Source of the DNA: Catellatospora citrea
Lineage (GTDB): Bacteria; Actinomycetota; Actinomycetes; Mycobacteriales; Micromonosporaceae
Length of the DNA: 64,000 bases
Direction of reading: 5' to 3'
NCBI RefSeq assembly: GCF_003610235.1
Contig: NZ_RAPR01000001.1
Coordinates: forward strand, 7,316,001-7,380,000
Shown here: in pieces, positions 1-8,717 of the stretch
How the letters are laid out: the number at the start of each line of letters is the position of its first letter
Position numbering within the stretch: position 1 is the first letter of the stretch
Notes under the pieces: model-generated
Databases searched by the model: none
What the model saw: the letters and a program-made list of their open reading frames with translations, nothing else
Told to the model about the DNA's origin: nothing
Position numbers and translations under genes: made by a program

Positions 1-280
1 CACCGAAGGCGGCGTGGACGGCCTCGCCGGCGACGAGGGCACGTTCCTGCTCTGCACCTTCTGGCTGGCCCAGGCCCTGGCCGAGGCCGGCCGGGTGAAC
101 CGGGCGACCGAGGTCTTCGAACGCGCCGCCGCGTACGCCAACGACGTAGGCCTGCTCGCCGAGGAGGTCGACCCGCACACCGGCGAACTCCTAGGCAACT
201 TCCCCCAGGCCTTCAGCCACATCGGCCTCATCAACGCCGCCTGGGCCATCACCCAAGCCCGCCACCGCGCCGCCCTGTGA
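1..280 (+). CDS. Glycoside hydrolase family 15 (glucoamylase-like), C-terminal end
   Basis: Only the last 92 or so codons lie in the window; the gene enters from the left edge in the frame that starts at base 2. The visible part reads DEGTFLLCTFWLAQALAEAGR, then a helical stretch, then GNFPQAFSHIGLINAAW. This is the usual C-terminal end of the alpha/alpha-barrel of bacterial GH15 enzymes, which hydrolyse alpha-glucosidic bonds in glucans or trehalose. The active-site acids lie outside the window, so substrate and completeness cannot be judged. A GAAGGGCACCTTC repeat follows directly and separates it from the convergent lipase gene. Confidence 0.85.
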   Translation, partial: TEGGVDGLAGDEGTFLLCTFWLAQALAEAGRVNRATEVFERAAAYANDVGLLAEEVDPHTGELLGNFPQAFSHIGLINAAWAITQARHRAAL

Positions 281-286
281 CCGAAG

Positions 287-350
287 GAAGGGCACCTTCC
301 TATCGGTTTCCGTAGAGGAAGGGCACCTTCTTAACAAGAGGGTGCCCTTG
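287..350. repeat. Dispersed GAAGGGCACCTTC element, copy 1
   Basis: Two copies of GAAGGGCACCTTC (287-299 and 318-330) lie in the same orientation about 30 bp apart, followed by TTAAC and by a third, reverse-oriented relative ending GGTGCCCTT at 341-349. Each unit is itself a short inverted repeat, GAAGG-GCA-CCTTC. It sits between the converging GH15 and lipase genes, where it could also act as a bidirectional terminator. Confidence 0.8.
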
Positions 351-364
351 AGCTGCCGGGGGAT

Positions 365-1039
365 TCAGGACTTGAGGAACGTGCGGACCTTCACGGAGAC
401 CGGGTCGCTGACCAGGAGCCAGGCGTGCTCGATGCAGCCCACGTTCGTGTTGGTCGCGCCTGACAGGATCGTGCTCTCGTCGGGGTTGATGAACTCGTCG
501 CAGTGGGACCAGTAGGTCTGGTAGCGCACCCCGCCCGGCGTCTCGTCGCCGGCGTTGAGGTCGTGCAGGAAGGAGCTGTCCGGGGCCATCTCCGCGCAGG
601 AGGTGATCAGCCACGAGCAGATCGGGGTCAGGTTGGTGCCGTGGTTCGGCCCGCCGAGCGACACCCACTGGTCCACGTACGACGTGCCGCCGAGGAACTT
701 CAGGTACCACCGGGAGTTCAGGCTGCCCATGGAGTGCGCGACGATGTCGACCTTCGCCGCGCCGGTCTGCGCGCGCACCGAGTCGACCAGGGTGCGCAGC
801 TGCGCGGCGATGGTCTTGTTGGACTTGGTGATGTCGTACGACATCGCGAACAGCCGCCCGCCGCTCCACCCGTCGGCCTTGAAGTCGGCGATCATGTCGT
901 TCCAGTTCCAGGCCCCGCCCTTGTAGCCGTGCACGAAGATGACCGGATCGCGTTCGGCGGCCTGGGCCGGCGACGGCGCGACCACGACCATGGCGAGTAC
1001 GGCGCACAGCGAGCTGAGCAGGCCGGCTGACTTTCGCAT
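365..1039 (-). CDS. Secreted alpha/beta-hydrolase lipase (lipase class 2-like)
   Basis: The 224-aa protein begins with a signal peptide (residues 1 to about 28, ending SPAQA) and continues as a small alpha/beta hydrolase. It has the oxyanion segment HGYKGG at 37-42, the nucleophile elbow AHSMG with Ser103, GGPNHGT at 129-135, and a late histidine, His205 in IEHAW, that fits the catalytic base. Asp181 or Asp187 would be the acid. Similar proteins are extracellular triacylglycerol lipases or esterases of actinomycetes. The ATG at 1039 is chosen because GAGGAGG lies 4-6 bases before it and the signal peptide starts there; a longer reading upstream has no signal-peptide character. Cys141, Cys148, Cys180 and Cys202 could form disulfides. 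Confidence 0.85.
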   Translation of the reverse strand: MRKSAGLLSSLCAVLAMVVVAPSPAQAAERDPVIFVHGYKGGAWNWNDMIADFKADGWSGGRLFAMSYDITKSNKTIAAQLRTLVDSVRAQTGAAKVDIVAHSMGSLNSRWYLKFLGGTSYVDQWVSLGGPNHGTNLTPICSWLITSCAEMAPDSSFLHDLNAGDETPGGVRYQTYWSHCDEFINPDESTILSGATNTNVGCIEHAWLLVSDPVSVKVRTFLKS

Positions 1040-1145
1040 CTGTCCTCCTCGATGGAGTTGAGTGGGACAGAGCGTGCGTGATGTCGTACGTGCTTCGCAT
1101 CCGTGAAACGACGCATCGGTCTTTCGCGGAACGTTAACTTGTGAG

Positions 1146-1151
1146 TAACTT
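1146..1151 (+). promoter_or_regulatory. Probable leaderless -10 box (TAACTT)
   Basis: TAACTT lies six bases before the GTG at 1158, which has no Shine-Dalgarno sequence. This spacing puts the transcription start at or next to the start codon. No convincing -35 box is visible. Confidence 0.45.
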
Positions 1152-1157
1152 CTGGAC

Positions 1158-3926
1158 GTGACCCCGTTGCCGAGCCCGCTGCACGGCCGCGACAGCGCAC
1201 TGCTGTCGCTGACGTCCATGCTGGACGCGGCCCGCGCCGGGCGCGGCGGCGCGCTGCTGCTGCGCGCCGAGCCGGGGTTCGGCAAGACCGCGCTGCTGGC
1301 GTACGCGATGGGCGAAGCCCCGGACTTCCAGCTGCTGCACGGGTGCGGGATCGAGGCGGAGGCGGAGCTGCCCTACGCGGGCCTGCACCGGGTGCTGCAG
1401 CCGGTCGCCCGGCGCGTGCCCGAACTGGCCCCGCGGCAGGCCGAGGCGCTGCGCCGGGTGCTCGACGGGGAGGCCGACGAGTCCGACGGCCGCGCCTGCC
1501 TGCTGCCCGCGGCGCTGTTCGCCCTGCTGGCGCTGCTCGCCCGGGAGGGGCCGGTGCTGGTCTGCGTGGACGACGCCGACCTGCTGGATCCGCCGTCGCG
1601 CGAGGCCCTCGCCTTCGCCGCCCGGCGGCTGGACCCCGCCCGCGCGGTCACCGGTGACGCGGTCGTCATCCTGCTGACCTCCCGCCCCGATGACGGGCTG
1701 CCGCCGCCGGGGCTGCCGGTGCTGGCGCTGTCCGCCCTGGACGACACCGCCTGCGCCGCGGTGGTCGACCAGGTCGCGCCGGTCGCCGTGGCCGAGGGCG
1801 TACGCCTGCGCCTGGCCGCGGCCGCCGCGGGCAACCCGCAGGCCGTCACCGAACTGGTCGCCGCGCTGACCCCGGACCAGCTGCGCGGGGTGTGCCCGCT
1901 GCCCGAGCCGCTGCCGCCCTGCACCGGGCTGCAGCACGCGTTCCTGCGCCGGGTGCGGGCGCTGCCGGACCCGACCCGGCGGCTGCTGCTGATCGCCGCC
2001 GCCGAGGAGGAGCTGGATGCGAACCTGCTGATGCGCGCCGCCGACGCGGCAGGTGTCGACCTGGCCGCACTGGAGCCGGCCGAGTCGGCCGGGCTGGTGC
2101 GCGTGGACCCGGCGGGCGTGGAGTTCCGCCATCCTCAGCTGCGCGCCGCGATCTACCGGACCGCGCCGCTGGCCCGCCGCCGCGCCGCGCACGCGCTGCT
2201 GGCGGGTCTGCTGGACGCGTCCCGGCAGCCGCTGCGCCGGGCCTGGCACCGGGCCGCGGCGGGCCTCGCGCCCGATCACGAACTCGCCGAGGAACTGGAG
2301 TCGGCCGCCGCGTCCGCACGCCGCCGCGGCGGGTTCGCCACCGCGTCGGCGGCGTACGAGCGCGCCGCCGAGCTGAGCACCGGCGACGACGGGGCCAAGG
2401 CGCGGCGGCTGGCCGCGGCGGCCCGCGACGCCTGGCACGCGGGCCGCTCCGCGCACGCCCGTGACCTGCTCGACCGCGCCCTGCCGGTGGCCCCGGGCGC
2501 GGCCGCGCGCGGCGAGCTGGAGCTGCTGCGCGGCGACATCGACCTGCGCGACGGCCGGGCCGTCGACGCCTATGAGGCGCTGCTGACCGCCGCGCACCGG
2601 CTCGTCCCCATCGACCCGGAACTGGCCATCCGGGCCATGATGCGGGCCGGCGAGGCGGGCGTGTACGCCGGTGACCACCACCGGTTCCTGCAGGTCGCGG
2701 CACAGGCGGCCCCGCTGCGCGCGGCGGGCTGCTCGCCGCAGGCCACGGTGATGCTGGACTACCTGGAGGCGCTGTCGGCGATCTTCCTGGGCAGGTTCGG
2801 CGCCGCGCTGGCTCCGCTGCGCGCGGTGCTCGACGGGGCCCCGCGCATCGACGACCCGTCCGCGCTGATCTGGGCCAGCATCGCCGCACTCATCCTCGGC
2901 GACAACGCCCAGGGCCGGGTGATGGCCGCCCGCGCGGTCGCGCTGGCCCGCGGCCGCGGCGCGCTGACCATGGTGCCCAAAGCCCTGGAGTTCAGCGCGT
3001 ACGCGGAGTTCTGGACCGGGCGGCACGCCGCCGCGACGGCCAACGCGCTGGAGGGACTGCGCGCCGCGACCGAGACCGGCCAGGGCAACGGGGCCTGCCA
3101 CCACCTGGCCGCGCTCGCCCTGCTCGACGCGATCCACGGGGACGAACAGACCTGCCGGCTGCGCGCCCGCACCGCGCTGGACCGCGCCGGCCTCTACGGG
3201 CTGGGCCTGCCCGCCGCGCTCAGCACCTGGGCGCTGGCGTTCCTCGACCTGTCACTGGGCCGCCACGCCGACGCCGCGGGCCGCCTGCGCGGTCTGGCCA
3301 GGGCCGGACCGGGCCAGGGACACATGGCGGTGGCCGCGCTGTCGGTGCCGACCTACGTGGAGGCCGCGGTGCGCACCGGCGCGGCCGACGCGGCCCGCGC
3401 CGCGTTCACCACCTTCGAGCCGTGGGCCGACAGCACCAGCAGCCCGGACAACCTGGCGCTGGCCGCGCGCTGCCGGGCCCTGCTCAGCGAGGGCGGCCAG
3501 GCCGAGGAGCACTTCCGCGCGGCGCTGGACCTGCATGCCATGGGGGAGCGCGCCTTCGAGCGGGCCCGCACCGAACTGCTCTACGGCTCGCTGCTGCGCC
3601 GCCGCCGCAAGCGCACCGAGGCCCGCGTCGAGCTGCGCAGCGCGCTGGAGTCGTTCGAACGCCTGCACGCCGACCGCTGGGCCGCGTGGACCCGCGCCGA
3701 GCTGCGCGCCACCGGCGAGTCCGCCCGCCCGCGCCTGGCCGAACCCGACGGCGAACTCACCCCGCAACAGCGCCAGATAGCCCGCCTCGCCGCGCAGGGC
3801 GCCACCAACCGGGAGATCGCCGCCCAGCTCTTCCTCAGCCCGCGCACGGTCGAACACCACCTCGGCAACATCTTCGCCAAACTGTCCGTCCGCTCCCGCG
3901 TGGAACTGGCCAACCTCCTCCCGTGA
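1158..3926 (+). CDS. Large ATP-binding LuxR-family transcriptional regulator (LAL/MalT-like)
   Basis: This 922-aa protein has the LAL layout. An N-terminal AAA/STAND-type NTPase carries Walker A EPGFGKT at 38-44 and Walker B VLVCVDDAD at about 133-141. A long helical region (about 230-850), rich in Ala, Leu and Arg and probably TPR-like, follows. A LuxR helix-turn-helix closes the protein at about 860-922 (LTPQQRQIARLAAQGATNRE, then FLSPRTVEHHLGNIFAKL). Such proteins bind an inducer and ATP and activate transcription. It is divergent from the lipase gene, with starts about 120 bp apart, so regulation of that gene is possible but unproven. The GTG at 1158 is supported by a -10-like box at leaderless distance. 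Confidence 0.9.
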   Translation: MTPLPSPLHGRDSALLSLTSMLDAARAGRGGALLLRAEPGFGKTALLAYAMGEAPDFQLLHGCGIEAEAELPYAGLHRVLQPVARRVPELAPRQAEALRRVLDGEADESDGRACLLPAALFALLALLAREGPVLVCVDDADLLDPPSREALAFAARRLDPARAVTGDAVVILLTSRPDDGLPPPGLPVLALSALDDTACAAVVDQVAPVAVAEGVRLRLAAAAAGNPQAVTELVAALTPDQLRGVCPLPEPLPPCTGLQHAFLRRVRALPDPTRRLLLIAAAEEELDANLLMRAADAAGVDLAALEPAESAGLVRVDPAGVEFRHPQLRAAIYRTAPLARRRAAHALLAGLLDASRQPLRRAWHRAAAGLAPDHELAEELESAAASARRRGGFATASAAYERAAELSTGDDGAKARRLAAAARDAWHAGRSAHARDLLDRALPVAPGAAARGELELLRGDIDLRDGRAVDAYEALLTAAHRLVPIDPELAIRAMMRAGEAGVYAGDHHRFLQVAAQAAPLRAAGCSPQATVMLDYLEALSAIFLGRFGAALAPLRAVLDGAPRIDDPSALIWASIAALILGDNAQGRVMAARAVALARGRGALTMVPKALEFSAYAEFWTGRHAAATANALEGLRAATETGQGNGACHHLAALALLDAIHGDEQTCRLRARTALDRAGLYGLGLPAALSTWALAFLDLSLGRHADAAGRLRGLARAGPGQGHMAVAALSVPTYVEAAVRTGAADAARAAFTTFEPWADSTSSPDNLALAARCRALLSEGGQAEEHFRAALDLHAMGERAFERARTELLYGSLLRRRRKRTEARVELRSALESFERLHADRWAAWTRAELRATGESARPRLAEPDGELTPQQRQIARLAAQGATNREIAAQLFLSPRTVEHHLGNIFAKLSVRSRVELANLLP

Positions 3927-3977
3927 CCCGCCCGGCCTCGCCCGGCTCCGCCCCGGCGCCCCGCCCCGCGCCGCGGG

Positions 3978-4030
3978 CGAAGGAAGGGCACCTTCCCATC
4001 GCTATGGGTAGAGGAAGGGCACCTTCTTAA
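3978..4030. repeat. Dispersed GAAGGGCACCTTC element, copy 2
   Basis: Two same-orientation GAAGGGCACCTTC motifs are separated by a spacer containing CATCGCTATGGG, and TTAAC follows the second. The arrangement is the same as in copy 1. It lies between the LuxR gene and the aminotransferase. Confidence 0.8.
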
Positions 4031-4082
4031 CATTGGCTTCAGAAATCAAAGTGTGATGGTAGGGCGACTTTGGAAAGCGTGT

Positions 4083-4088
4083 TACGGT
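4083..4088 (+). promoter_or_regulatory. Probable leaderless -10 box (TACGGT)
   Basis: TACGGT ends six bases before the ATG at 4095. No Shine-Dalgarno sequence precedes that start, so a leaderless mRNA beginning at the ATG is likely. Confidence 0.5.
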
Positions 4089-4094
4089 GCGGTT

Positions 4095-5462
4095 ATGACC
4101 ACCCTTGATCGTAGTCGGGTGTCCGGTCTGGTGGACCGGGAACGCGACGCCTACCGCAGCGCGCACCCCGAGTCGCAGCGTGTGCACGAGCGTGCCGAGC
4201 ACCTGTTCGGGCGGGTGCCGATGACGTGGATGAGCAAGTGGTCCGGCGGCTTCCCGCTCGCGTACGCCACCGCGCACGGCAACAAGATCACCGATGTGGA
4301 CGGGCACACGTACGTCGACTTCGCGCTGGGCGACACCGGCGCGATGGCCGGGCACAGCCCGCGGGCGACGGTCGACGCGGTGCACCGGCGCATCGCCGTC
4401 GACGGCGGCATCACCACCATGCTGCCCACCGAGGACGCCGAGTGGGTCGGCGCGGAGCTCACCCGCCGCTTCGGACTGCCGCGCTGGTCGTTCACGCTGT
4501 CGGCCACCGACGCCAACCGCTGGGCGGTCCGGCTGGCCCGCCTGGTCACCGGCCGGCCGAAACTGCTGGTCTTCTCGTACTGCTACCACGGCTCCGTCGA
4601 CGAGACGTTCATCGTGGTCGGACCGGACGGCAAGGCGCGCAGCCGTCCGGGCAACGTCGCCCCGGCCGTCGACCCGACGCAGACCACCCGCGTCGCCGAG
4701 TGGAACGACCTCGCCGCGGTCGAACGCGCACTCGCCCACGGCGACGTGGCGGCGATCCTCGCCGAGCCCGCGCTCACCAACATCGGCATCGTGCTGCCCG
4801 AACCCGGTTTCCTGGACGGGCTGCGCGAGCTGGCCACGAAGTACGGCGCGCTGCTGATGATCGACGAGACGCACACGATCTCGGCCGGACCCGGCGGCAT
4901 GACGGCCCGCGACGGGCTGCGGCCGGATGTGTTCATCATCGGCAAGTCGCTGGGCGGCGGCATCCCGTGCGGGGCGTACGGCCTCACCGAGGAGATCGCC
5001 GACCGGGTGCACCGGATCACCGCCACCGGCAGCGCGGACATCGTCGACGTCGGCGGCGTCGGCGGCACGCTGGCCGGCAACGCGCTGTCGCTGGCCGCGA
5101 TGCGGGCCACGCTGGACGAGGTGCTCACCGACGACGCGTTCGCGCACATGATCCGGCTCGCCGGGGACTACACCGAGGACGTGCGGCGCATCCTGGAGAC
5201 CGCCGACGTGCCGTGGTCGGTCACCCAGCTGGGGGCGCGGGCGGAATACCGGTTCACCCGGCCCTCGCCGCGTACCGGGGGCGAGTCAGCGGCGGCCGCC
5301 GACGACCTGCTCGACGAGTACATGCACCTGTACACGCTCAACCGCGGCATCCTCATGACGCCGTTCCACAACATGGCGCTGATGTGCCCGGACACCACCG
5401 ACGCCGACATCGCCCGGCACGCCGAGGTGTTCGAGCAGGCCGTCGCGGAACTGGTCGGCTGA
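4095..5462 (+). CDS. Class III PLP-dependent aminotransferase (glutamate-1-semialdehyde aminomutase-like fold)
   Basis: The 455-aa protein is a fold-type I class III transaminase. Asp257 in MIDETHT should hold the PLP ring nitrogen and Lys284 in IIGKSLGGG should form the Schiff base. The sequence GGITTMLPTEDAEWVGAELT and the DANR segment resemble the glutamate-1-semialdehyde aminomutase branch, but this does not look like a housekeeping hemL gene. The substrate is unknown; an amino acid or omega-amino acid is likely. I start at the ATG at 4095 rather than an upstream in-frame ATG at 4053 because of the leaderless -10 box. Its TGA overlaps the ATG of the following Lrp gene by one base, so the regulator probably controls this enzyme. 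Confidence 0.85.
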   Translation: MTTLDRSRVSGLVDRERDAYRSAHPESQRVHERAEHLFGRVPMTWMSKWSGGFPLAYATAHGNKITDVDGHTYVDFALGDTGAMAGHSPRATVDAVHRRIAVDGGITTMLPTEDAEWVGAELTRRFGLPRWSFTLSATDANRWAVRLARLVTGRPKLLVFSYCYHGSVDETFIVVGPDGKARSRPGNVAPAVDPTQTTRVAEWNDLAAVERALAHGDVAAILAEPALTNIGIVLPEPGFLDGLRELATKYGALLMIDETHTISAGPGGMTARDGLRPDVFIIGKSLGGGIPCGAYGLTEEIADRVHRITATGSADIVDVGGVGGTLAGNALSLAAMRATLDEVLTDDAFAHMIRLAGDYTEDVRRILETADVPWSVTQLGARAEYRFTRPSPRTGGESAAAADDLLDEYMHLYTLNRGILMTPFHNMALMCPDTTDADIARHAEVFEQAVAELVG

Positions 5463-5911
5463 TGGAACTCGACGCGACCGACAAGGCGCTGATCCGGCGG
5501 CTGCAGGTGGACGGGCGGGCGTCGTACACCGACCTCGGGCAGGAGGTCGGGCTGAGCGGGCCCGCCGTACGCCAGCGCATCCAGCGCCTGACCGACGCCG
5601 GGGTCATGCAGATCGCCGCGGTCACCGACCCGCTGAAGACGGGCCGCCCGGTGATGGCCCTGCTCGGCATCCGCGTCGACCGCGACGCCGCAGCGGTGGC
5701 GACCGCGCTCGGCGAACTCGACGCCGTGGTCTACCTGGTCGCCACGGCCGGCTCGTTCGACCTGTTCGCCGAGGTCGTCTGCGCGACCATGGCCGACCTG
5801 TCCGCCCTGGTCAACGACCACGTCCGCCCCGTGCCCGGCGTCGCCGCGATCGAGTCCTTCCCGTACTTCGGCATCCACGTCCACCGCTTCACCTGGGGCG
5901 TCCCCGACTGA
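5462..5911 (+). CDS. Lrp/AsnC family transcriptional regulator
   Basis: At 149 aa this has typical family length. An N-terminal winged helix-turn-helix (LDATDKALIRRLQVDGRASY, then QEVGLSGPAVRQRIQRLTDA) is followed by an AsnC ligand-binding (RAM) domain at about 65-145. The start codon overlaps the aminotransferase stop, so the two are translationally coupled. Lrp-type proteins often sense an amino acid and control its catabolic enzyme; control of the upstream aminotransferase is a reasonable inference. Confidence 0.9.
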   Translation: MELDATDKALIRRLQVDGRASYTDLGQEVGLSGPAVRQRIQRLTDAGVMQIAAVTDPLKTGRPVMALLGIRVDRDAAAVATALGELDAVVYLVATAGSFDLFAEVVCATMADLSALVNDHVRPVPGVAAIESFPYFGIHVHRFTWGVPD

Positions 5912-5953
5912 CCGGGCCCCGGTCCGGCCCTGGCCCCGGCCCGGTTCGGCCGC

Positions 5954-6014
5954 GTTGATCATGAAGTTATGGCAGGAACACGCCGTCGAACCGTGCCATA
6001 AGTTCATGATCAAC
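5954..6014. repeat. Long inverted repeat (21-bp arms), possible bidirectional terminator
   Basis: The arms at 5954-5974 and 5994-6014 pair over 21 bases with one mismatch; the left arm begins GTTGATCATGAAGTTATGGC. The loop is 19 bases. It is AT-richer than its surroundings and lies exactly between the converging Lrp and sortase genes. It may terminate both transcripts or belong to a dispersed repeat family; only one copy occurs here. Confidence 0.75.
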
Positions 6015-6026
6015 CGGGTAGGGCGG

Positions 6027-6824
6027 TCAGCTGGGGCGGGCGGGGCGGGTTTTGGTGAGGGTGGCGAAGACGACGATGTTGTTGAGGTAGTTGCGGTCGG
6101 TGCGGTCGTACGGTGGGCCGCAGGTGACCAGGCGTAGGCCCATGTCGTCGGTGGCGCCGTACACGCGGTGGGCCGGGAACTCGTCCTTGGGGAAGGACTT
6201 GACGACGTCGACGGTGAAGGTGGCCAGCGAGCCGTCGAGGCGCTGGACCTCGATCTTCGTGCCGGGTTTGAGCGAGCCCAGCTGGAAGAAGACCGCAGGG
6301 CCGCTGGTACGGGTGTCGACGTGGCCGACGATGACGGCGTTGCCGCGCTCGCCGGGGCTGGGCCCGTAGCGGTACCAGCCGGTCAGGTCCGGGTGTTTCA
6401 GTTCGGGGACCTGCAGGCTGCCGTCGAAGTTGGTGCCGACGGTGACCACCACCGCGTCCACCTTGATCGACGGGATCTTCACCCGCACCGGGGCGGACCG
6501 GTCCAGCGGCCGGACGCCGCGCGCGTCGGGCCGCCGGTCGGTGTCGACGAGCTGGTAACGCCCCGCCGCGTCGTCGGAGGGCTGGGGCGGACCGGCCGGG
6601 GTGATCAGGAACGCGGCGGCGATCAGCCCGATCCCGGCCAGCGCCGTGCCGGCCGGCAGCAGGATCGCCCGGCGGCCGGTGCGGCCACGACCGCGGTGGC
6701 GGCCCCGTCCGCGCGCCGGCTCGGCGGCGGTCAGGGGCACGACCTCGGGCGCGGACACAGGCGCGGGCGCGTGCTCGGGCCCGCGTCCGGTGCCGGACGC
6801 GGGCTCATGCGCAGTGGTGGCCAC
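6027..6824 (-). CDS. Class F sortase
   Basis: The 265-aa protein has an Arg-rich cytoplasmic N-terminus, one transmembrane helix at about 48-70 and an extracellular sortase domain. Catalytic residues fit the family: His in VIVGHVDT, Cys235 in LVTCGPP and a following Arg in the YDRTDRNYL segment. Sortases join surface proteins to peptidoglycan or to one another; class F enzymes are typical of actinomycetes. The GTG at 6824 is preferred because GGAGG precedes it by a few bases; it overlaps the end of the upstream gene by 20 bases. That overlap points to a two-gene unit whose first product may be the substrate. Confidence 0.85.
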   Translation of the reverse strand: MATTAHEPASGTGRGPEHAPAPVSAPEVVPLTAAEPARGRGRHRGRGRTGRRAILLPAGTALAGIGLIAAAFLITPAGPPQPSDDAAGRYQLVDTDRRPDARGVRPLDRSAPVRVKIPSIKVDAVVVTVGTNFDGSLQVPELKHPDLTGWYRYGPSPGERGNAVIVGHVDTRTSGPAVFFQLGSLKPGTKIEVQRLDGSLATFTVDVVKSFPKDEFPAHRVYGATDDMGLRLVTCGPPYDRTDRNYLNNIVVFATLTKTRPARPS

Positions 6825-7317
6825 GGTACCTCCGACTCCGGAACAGCAGCACGACACCGCTCAGGCCGGACACGGCCAGCAGGCCGGAGCCCGCGCCGAG
6901 CAGGGCCCGGCTGGGGCCGTCGGAGGTGGACCCGCCGCCGCCCGCGGGCGCGCCGGTCGGCGACACGACCAGCGTGCCGGCGCCCGTCTCGCCGTCACTG
7001 CAGGTGACGTTGAGCTGGTAGGTGCCCGGCAGGGTCGTCGACGGCACGGTGAGCTCGGCGTTGAACGCGCCCGGCCCGCCGTCGGTGTACGGGTTGAGCG
7101 TGATCTCGGACGGCCCGCCGATCGGGGTGCTGCTGACCGACGCGGACACCGCGCCCGCACCGCAGTATGCGGCGAGCGTGAACCGGCCGCCCGGCGCGAC
7201 CGCGGACGGGTTCACCGTGACATCGGCCGCGGCGAGCGCCACCGACGGCGAGACCAGCGTCGCGGCGGCGACGCCGATGGCTGCGGACAGGGCCGCACGC
7301 CGAAGAGACGTACCCAT
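6805..7317 (-). CDS. Secreted, C-terminally membrane-anchored protein paired with sortase
   Basis: The 170-aa protein has a signal peptide (1 to about 30, ending SVALA), an extracellular beta-rich domain of about 90 residues with two cysteines, a Gly/Ser-rich stretch, a C-terminal hydrophobic helix at about 140-160 and a basic tail RSRRYRGHHCA. The layout is that of a cell-wall sorting signal, but no LPXTG motif precedes the helix; the nearest segment reads GPSRALLGAGSG. Because the sortase gene overlaps its end, it is a candidate substrate or accessory protein. The function of the domain is unknown. An AAGGAA sequence precedes the ATG. Confidence 0.75.
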   Translation of the reverse strand: MGTSLRRAALSAAIGVAAATLVSPSVALAAADVTVNPSAVAPGGRFTLAAYCGAGAVSASVSSTPIGGPSEITLNPYTDGGPGAFNAELTVPSTTLPGTYQLNVTCSDGETGAGTLVVSPTGAPAGGGGSTSDGPSRALLGAGSGLLAVSGLSGVVLLFRSRRYRGHHCA

Positions 7318-7388
7318 GGCTGCTTTTCCTTCCCCGGAGATCCGAAGATCTGCTGGGTATTACAAAAGCACCCAATCCCTGCCGCAGT

Positions 7389-8717
7389 TCACGTTTTGCC
7401 TGAAGTCATGGTGATCGGGATGGCTTCGATCCAGGATGGAGGCTTGGGCGCGTCCGCCCCGACCAGACCGGCGATGATCCGGGTGCGCGACAGCGCCGCG
7501 TCCGGCCACGGCGTGTACCCGTCGGTCAGCACGATCACGAAATGCGGCGGCTCGGGCACGGCCAGCGCCGCCCGGATGCCGACCCGCATGTCGGTGCCGC
7601 CCCCGCCGGCCAGCACGACCTCGCCGACCGTGGACACCCGCCGCGCGGCGTGCACGTCGGCGTCGCAGGCCAGCACGGCGACGCGGTTGCCGCGTACGCC
7701 CACCGCCCGCAGCACGCCGCCGACCTCGGCCAGCACCGCCGCCAGGTCGTCGTCGGACATCGAGCCCGAGGTGTCGATGACGATCGCCACCCGTGGCAGC
7801 GGCCGCCGCAGGCTCGGCAGCACGACGCCGGGCAGGGCGGCCCCGCGCCGCGACGGCCGCCGATACGTGTAGTCGACCGCCCCGCCCGCCCAGGCCGCCG
7901 CCTCGCGCACCGCGCCCGCGAGCGCCTGCCGCCAGTCGATCGTCGGTTCGAGGATCTGCTCCGCCCAGCGCTGCCAGCCCTTGGGCATGCTGCCCCGGCT
8001 GCGGGCATGGGCGCGCACCGCCTGCGCGGTCTGCCGCCGGATCGCGTCGGCCTCCACCCCGCGCACGATCGGCGCGGCCGCCTCGGGCAGTTCCCACGGC
8101 GACTGGTGGCCGTGCGCGCCCGAGCCGCATTCGACCGCGGGGCAGTCGCACTGCGCACCGCCGCCGGCGTCGCCTGCGTCCGCGTCCGCGGCGGAGGCGG
8201 CGCAGCGGACGCGGCAGCGCGGCGTGGCGGGCAGCGACGGCAGGTACTGCTCGAACAGCTGGCCGGTGGGCAGGTCGTACAGCGCCGGATGGATGCGGCC
8301 CTCGGGCAGCGGCAGGCCGTCCGCGACCAGGTCGTCGTTGATCTCGCAGTCCTGGGCGAGGTTGACCCGGTGGTGGTCGGCGCGCTGGTCGGCGGTCAGC
8401 CGGTCGGCCCGGCCGTGGTGGTCGCGCAGCAGGTGCGCCACCTCGTGGATCCACACCCCGGCGAGCTGCTCGACCGGGGTGTCCTCGACGAACCTGGGGG
8501 ACACGTAGCAGCGCCAGTGCCGGTCCACGCCCATCGTCGGCACCCGGTCGGTGGGCACCACGGTCAGGCTGTACAGCGCGGTGGCCAGGTAGGGCCGGTC
8601 GCCCGCCGCCCGGAACCGCGCGGCCAGCAGCTTCGCCCGGTCCAGCGGAACGCCGCGCGCCGGGGCCCGCTCCGCCGCTCCGTCCGGCGGCGGACCCGTG
8701 GTCGAGGGCGCGGTCAT
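7389..8717 (-). CDS. VWA-like putative metallopeptidase (DUF2201 family)
   Basis: The 442-aa protein combines two modules. The N-terminal half has a zincin-type HEVAHLLRDH at residues 91-100, with His91, Glu92 and His95 as likely metal and catalytic residues. After a cysteine-rich insert (about 168-190) comes a VWA-like domain with MIDAS motif DTSGSMSDDD near 315 and a DGYTPWP segment. This is the layout of DUF2201/putative metallopeptidase proteins, which are commonly paired with MoxR ATPases. Its ATG overlaps the stop of the MoxR gene (ATGA). It is the last gene of the five-gene minus-strand operon. Whether the HExxH site is proteolytic is not known. Confidence 0.85.
   Translation of the reverse strand: MTAPSTTGPPPDGAAERAPARGVPLDRAKLLAARFRAAGDRPYLATALYSLTVVPTDRVPTMGVDRHWRCYVSPRFVEDTPVEQLAGVWIHEVAHLLRDHHGRADRLTADQRADHHRVNLAQDCEINDDLVADGLPLPEGRIHPALYDLPTGQLFEQYLPSLPATPRCRVRCAASAADADAGDAGGGAQCDCPAVECGSGAHGHQSPWELPEAAAPIVRGVEADAIRRQTAQAVRAHARSRGSMPKGWQRWAEQILEPTIDWRQALAGAVREAAAWAGGAVDYTYRRPSRRGAALPGVVLPSLRRPLPRVAIVIDTSGSMSDDDLAAVLAEVGGVLRAVGVRGNRVAVLACDADVHAARRVSTVGEVVLAGGGGTDMRVGIRAALAVPEPPHFVIVLTDGYTPWPDAALSRTRIIAGLVGADAPKPPSWIEAIPITMTSGKT

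Noticed and set aside
1134..3137. 667-codon minus-strand open frame within the LuxR gene
   Set aside because: The plus strand has clear Walker and helix-turn-helix motifs, and the antisense protein is low in complexity.
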